From an uncultured Lachnospiraceae bacterium (GTDB lineage Bacteria > Bacillota > Clostridia > Lachnospirales > Lachnospiraceae), in assembly GCA_937915975.1 (NCBI GenBank), contig CALGGL010000256.1, positions 1 to 14,385 on the forward strand: a stretch of 14,385 nucleotides of DNA, in the 5' to 3' direction. This document shows positions 13,954 to 14,385 of this stretch, piece by piece. Made by a program: the position numbers and the translations under genes. The notes under the pieces are model-generated. The model was given only the letters and a program-made list of their open reading frames with translations. It was not told the origin of the DNA and searched no databases. How positions within the stretch are numbered: the stretch's first letter is position 1; each line of letters opens with the position of its first letter.

Positions 13954-14385
13954 ATCTCTCAGATAGGATGCAAAGTCCTCCGCCTCGGTTACACCCTCGT
14001 TGTATCTTCTGTTTCTGATTATTCAAATCTTCTATGGACACATCCATTGGATTGATATTGTCCTTAATTAGTCCAAGCACAGCCTCAGGATAAAGATTAT
14101 TTATAAGCTCATTAACCTGTCTGTCATAATTTATCACTTCATTTATATTGCTTTCGGTTATCTCGATACGGTTATAGCCGAGAATTCTGACCGCACGCTC
14201 GGTTTCATTATTAACAGGAATGTTCATATCGGAAAGTATGTCATCAACATTATTAAATGCCTTGCTTATGCTGTCTCCCATATCGTATCTCGGTGCGGTT
14301 CCCACCGCCTCATAGCTTCTTGCCACAGTCTCGAAGCTTTGCAGAACACGAGTTTCACCGGCTTGACTGAGACCTTTTCCGTCCG
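13943..14385 (-). CDS. N-terminal part of the same frameshifted DUF6240-like gene (5' end outside the window)
   Basis: The frame is open from the right edge of the window (DGKGLSQAGETRVLQSFETVARSYEAVG...), so the GTG at 14326 is probably not the true start. The visible protein contains ERAVRILGYNRIEITESNINEV and YPEAVLGLIKDNINPMDVSIEDLNNQ, helical segments I associate with DUF6240 proteins. After IEDLNN the frame turns into an Arg/Gly/Cys-rich tail (KIQRGCNRGGGLCILSERYGK) and stops at 13943, which has the character of out-of-frame translation. Deleting one base near 14014-14022 would join it to the downstream frame. It may be a real pseudogene mutation or a sequencing or assembly error. No slippery heptamer is visible there. 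Confidence 0.65.
   Translation of the reverse strand, partial: DGKGLSQAGETRVLQSFETVARSYEAVGTAPRYDMGDSISKAFNNVDDILSDMNIPVNNETERAVRILGYNRIEITESNINEVINYDRQVNELINNLYPEAVLGLIKDNINPMDVSIEDLNNQKQKIQRGCNRGGGLCILSERYGK

Noticed and set aside
13943..14022. Programmed ribosomal frameshift in the DUF6240-like gene
   Set aside because: No slippery heptamer or following stimulatory stem-loop is evident. A simple indel or sequence error explains the break better.

Overview
The window looks like chromosomal DNA of a motile, low-GC Gram-positive bacterium, most likely a member of the Lachnospiraceae (Clostridia). The evidence is a SAM-I riboswitch in front of metK, strong AGGAGG-type ribosome binding sites, a class II pyrB-pyrI pair, a FliS whose C-terminus ends in the AGLTYGKG...NRGF pattern I associate with that family, and a flagellin beside a DUF6240-like protein. 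The genus is not resolved.

Layout. Positions 1-1781 hold two plus-strand genes: the 3' end of a secreted-type acidic protein and a two-helix membrane protein of unknown function. Everything after that is on the minus strand, so it is transcribed from right to left. In transcription order from the right edge: a large DUF6240-like gene broken by a frameshift (12769-14385), flagellin (11240-12667), fliS (10715-11194), a HIT-family hydrolase (10258-10674), a 329-bp giant palindrome (9871-10199), a SAM-I riboswitch and metK (8472-9831), a 93-bp palindrome (8373-8465), a divergent ornithine-carbamoyltransferase-like gene (7397-8332), a third palindromic element (7226-7389), a small membrane protein (6709-7209), pyrB-pyrI (5266-6597), murA (3882-5183) and metG (1784-3781). 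metG ends 2 bp from the end of the plus-strand membrane-protein gene.

How the genes work together. Flagellin, its chaperone FliS and the DUF6240-like protein form a flagellar block. PyrB and PyrI make the catalytic and regulatory chains of aspartate carbamoyltransferase. MetK, under SAM control, and MetG both use methionine. MurA starts peptidoglycan synthesis. These are ordinary core functions.

The less ordinary content lies in two places. First, a set of intergenic palindromes: two large elements share inverted ends built from a unit close to TGTGACA...GGGGACAGGC...TGTCACA but carry unrelated cores, and a lone short relative overlaps the fliS stop codon. This resembles a REP/BIME-type mosaic family; no transposase is present in the window. 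Second, the carbamoyltransferase at 7397-8332 has lost several residues needed for ornithine transcarbamylase activity (STRTR to STRTF, HCLP to HDMP, HRG to HVG, SMG to DME) and may use another substrate. Other points of interest are a hairpin that would mask the ribosome binding site of the gene at 855 only in read-through transcripts, alternative pairings in the pyrBI leader, and the frameshift in the DUF6240-like gene. I found no phage, CRISPR, tRNA, rRNA or obvious defence system.
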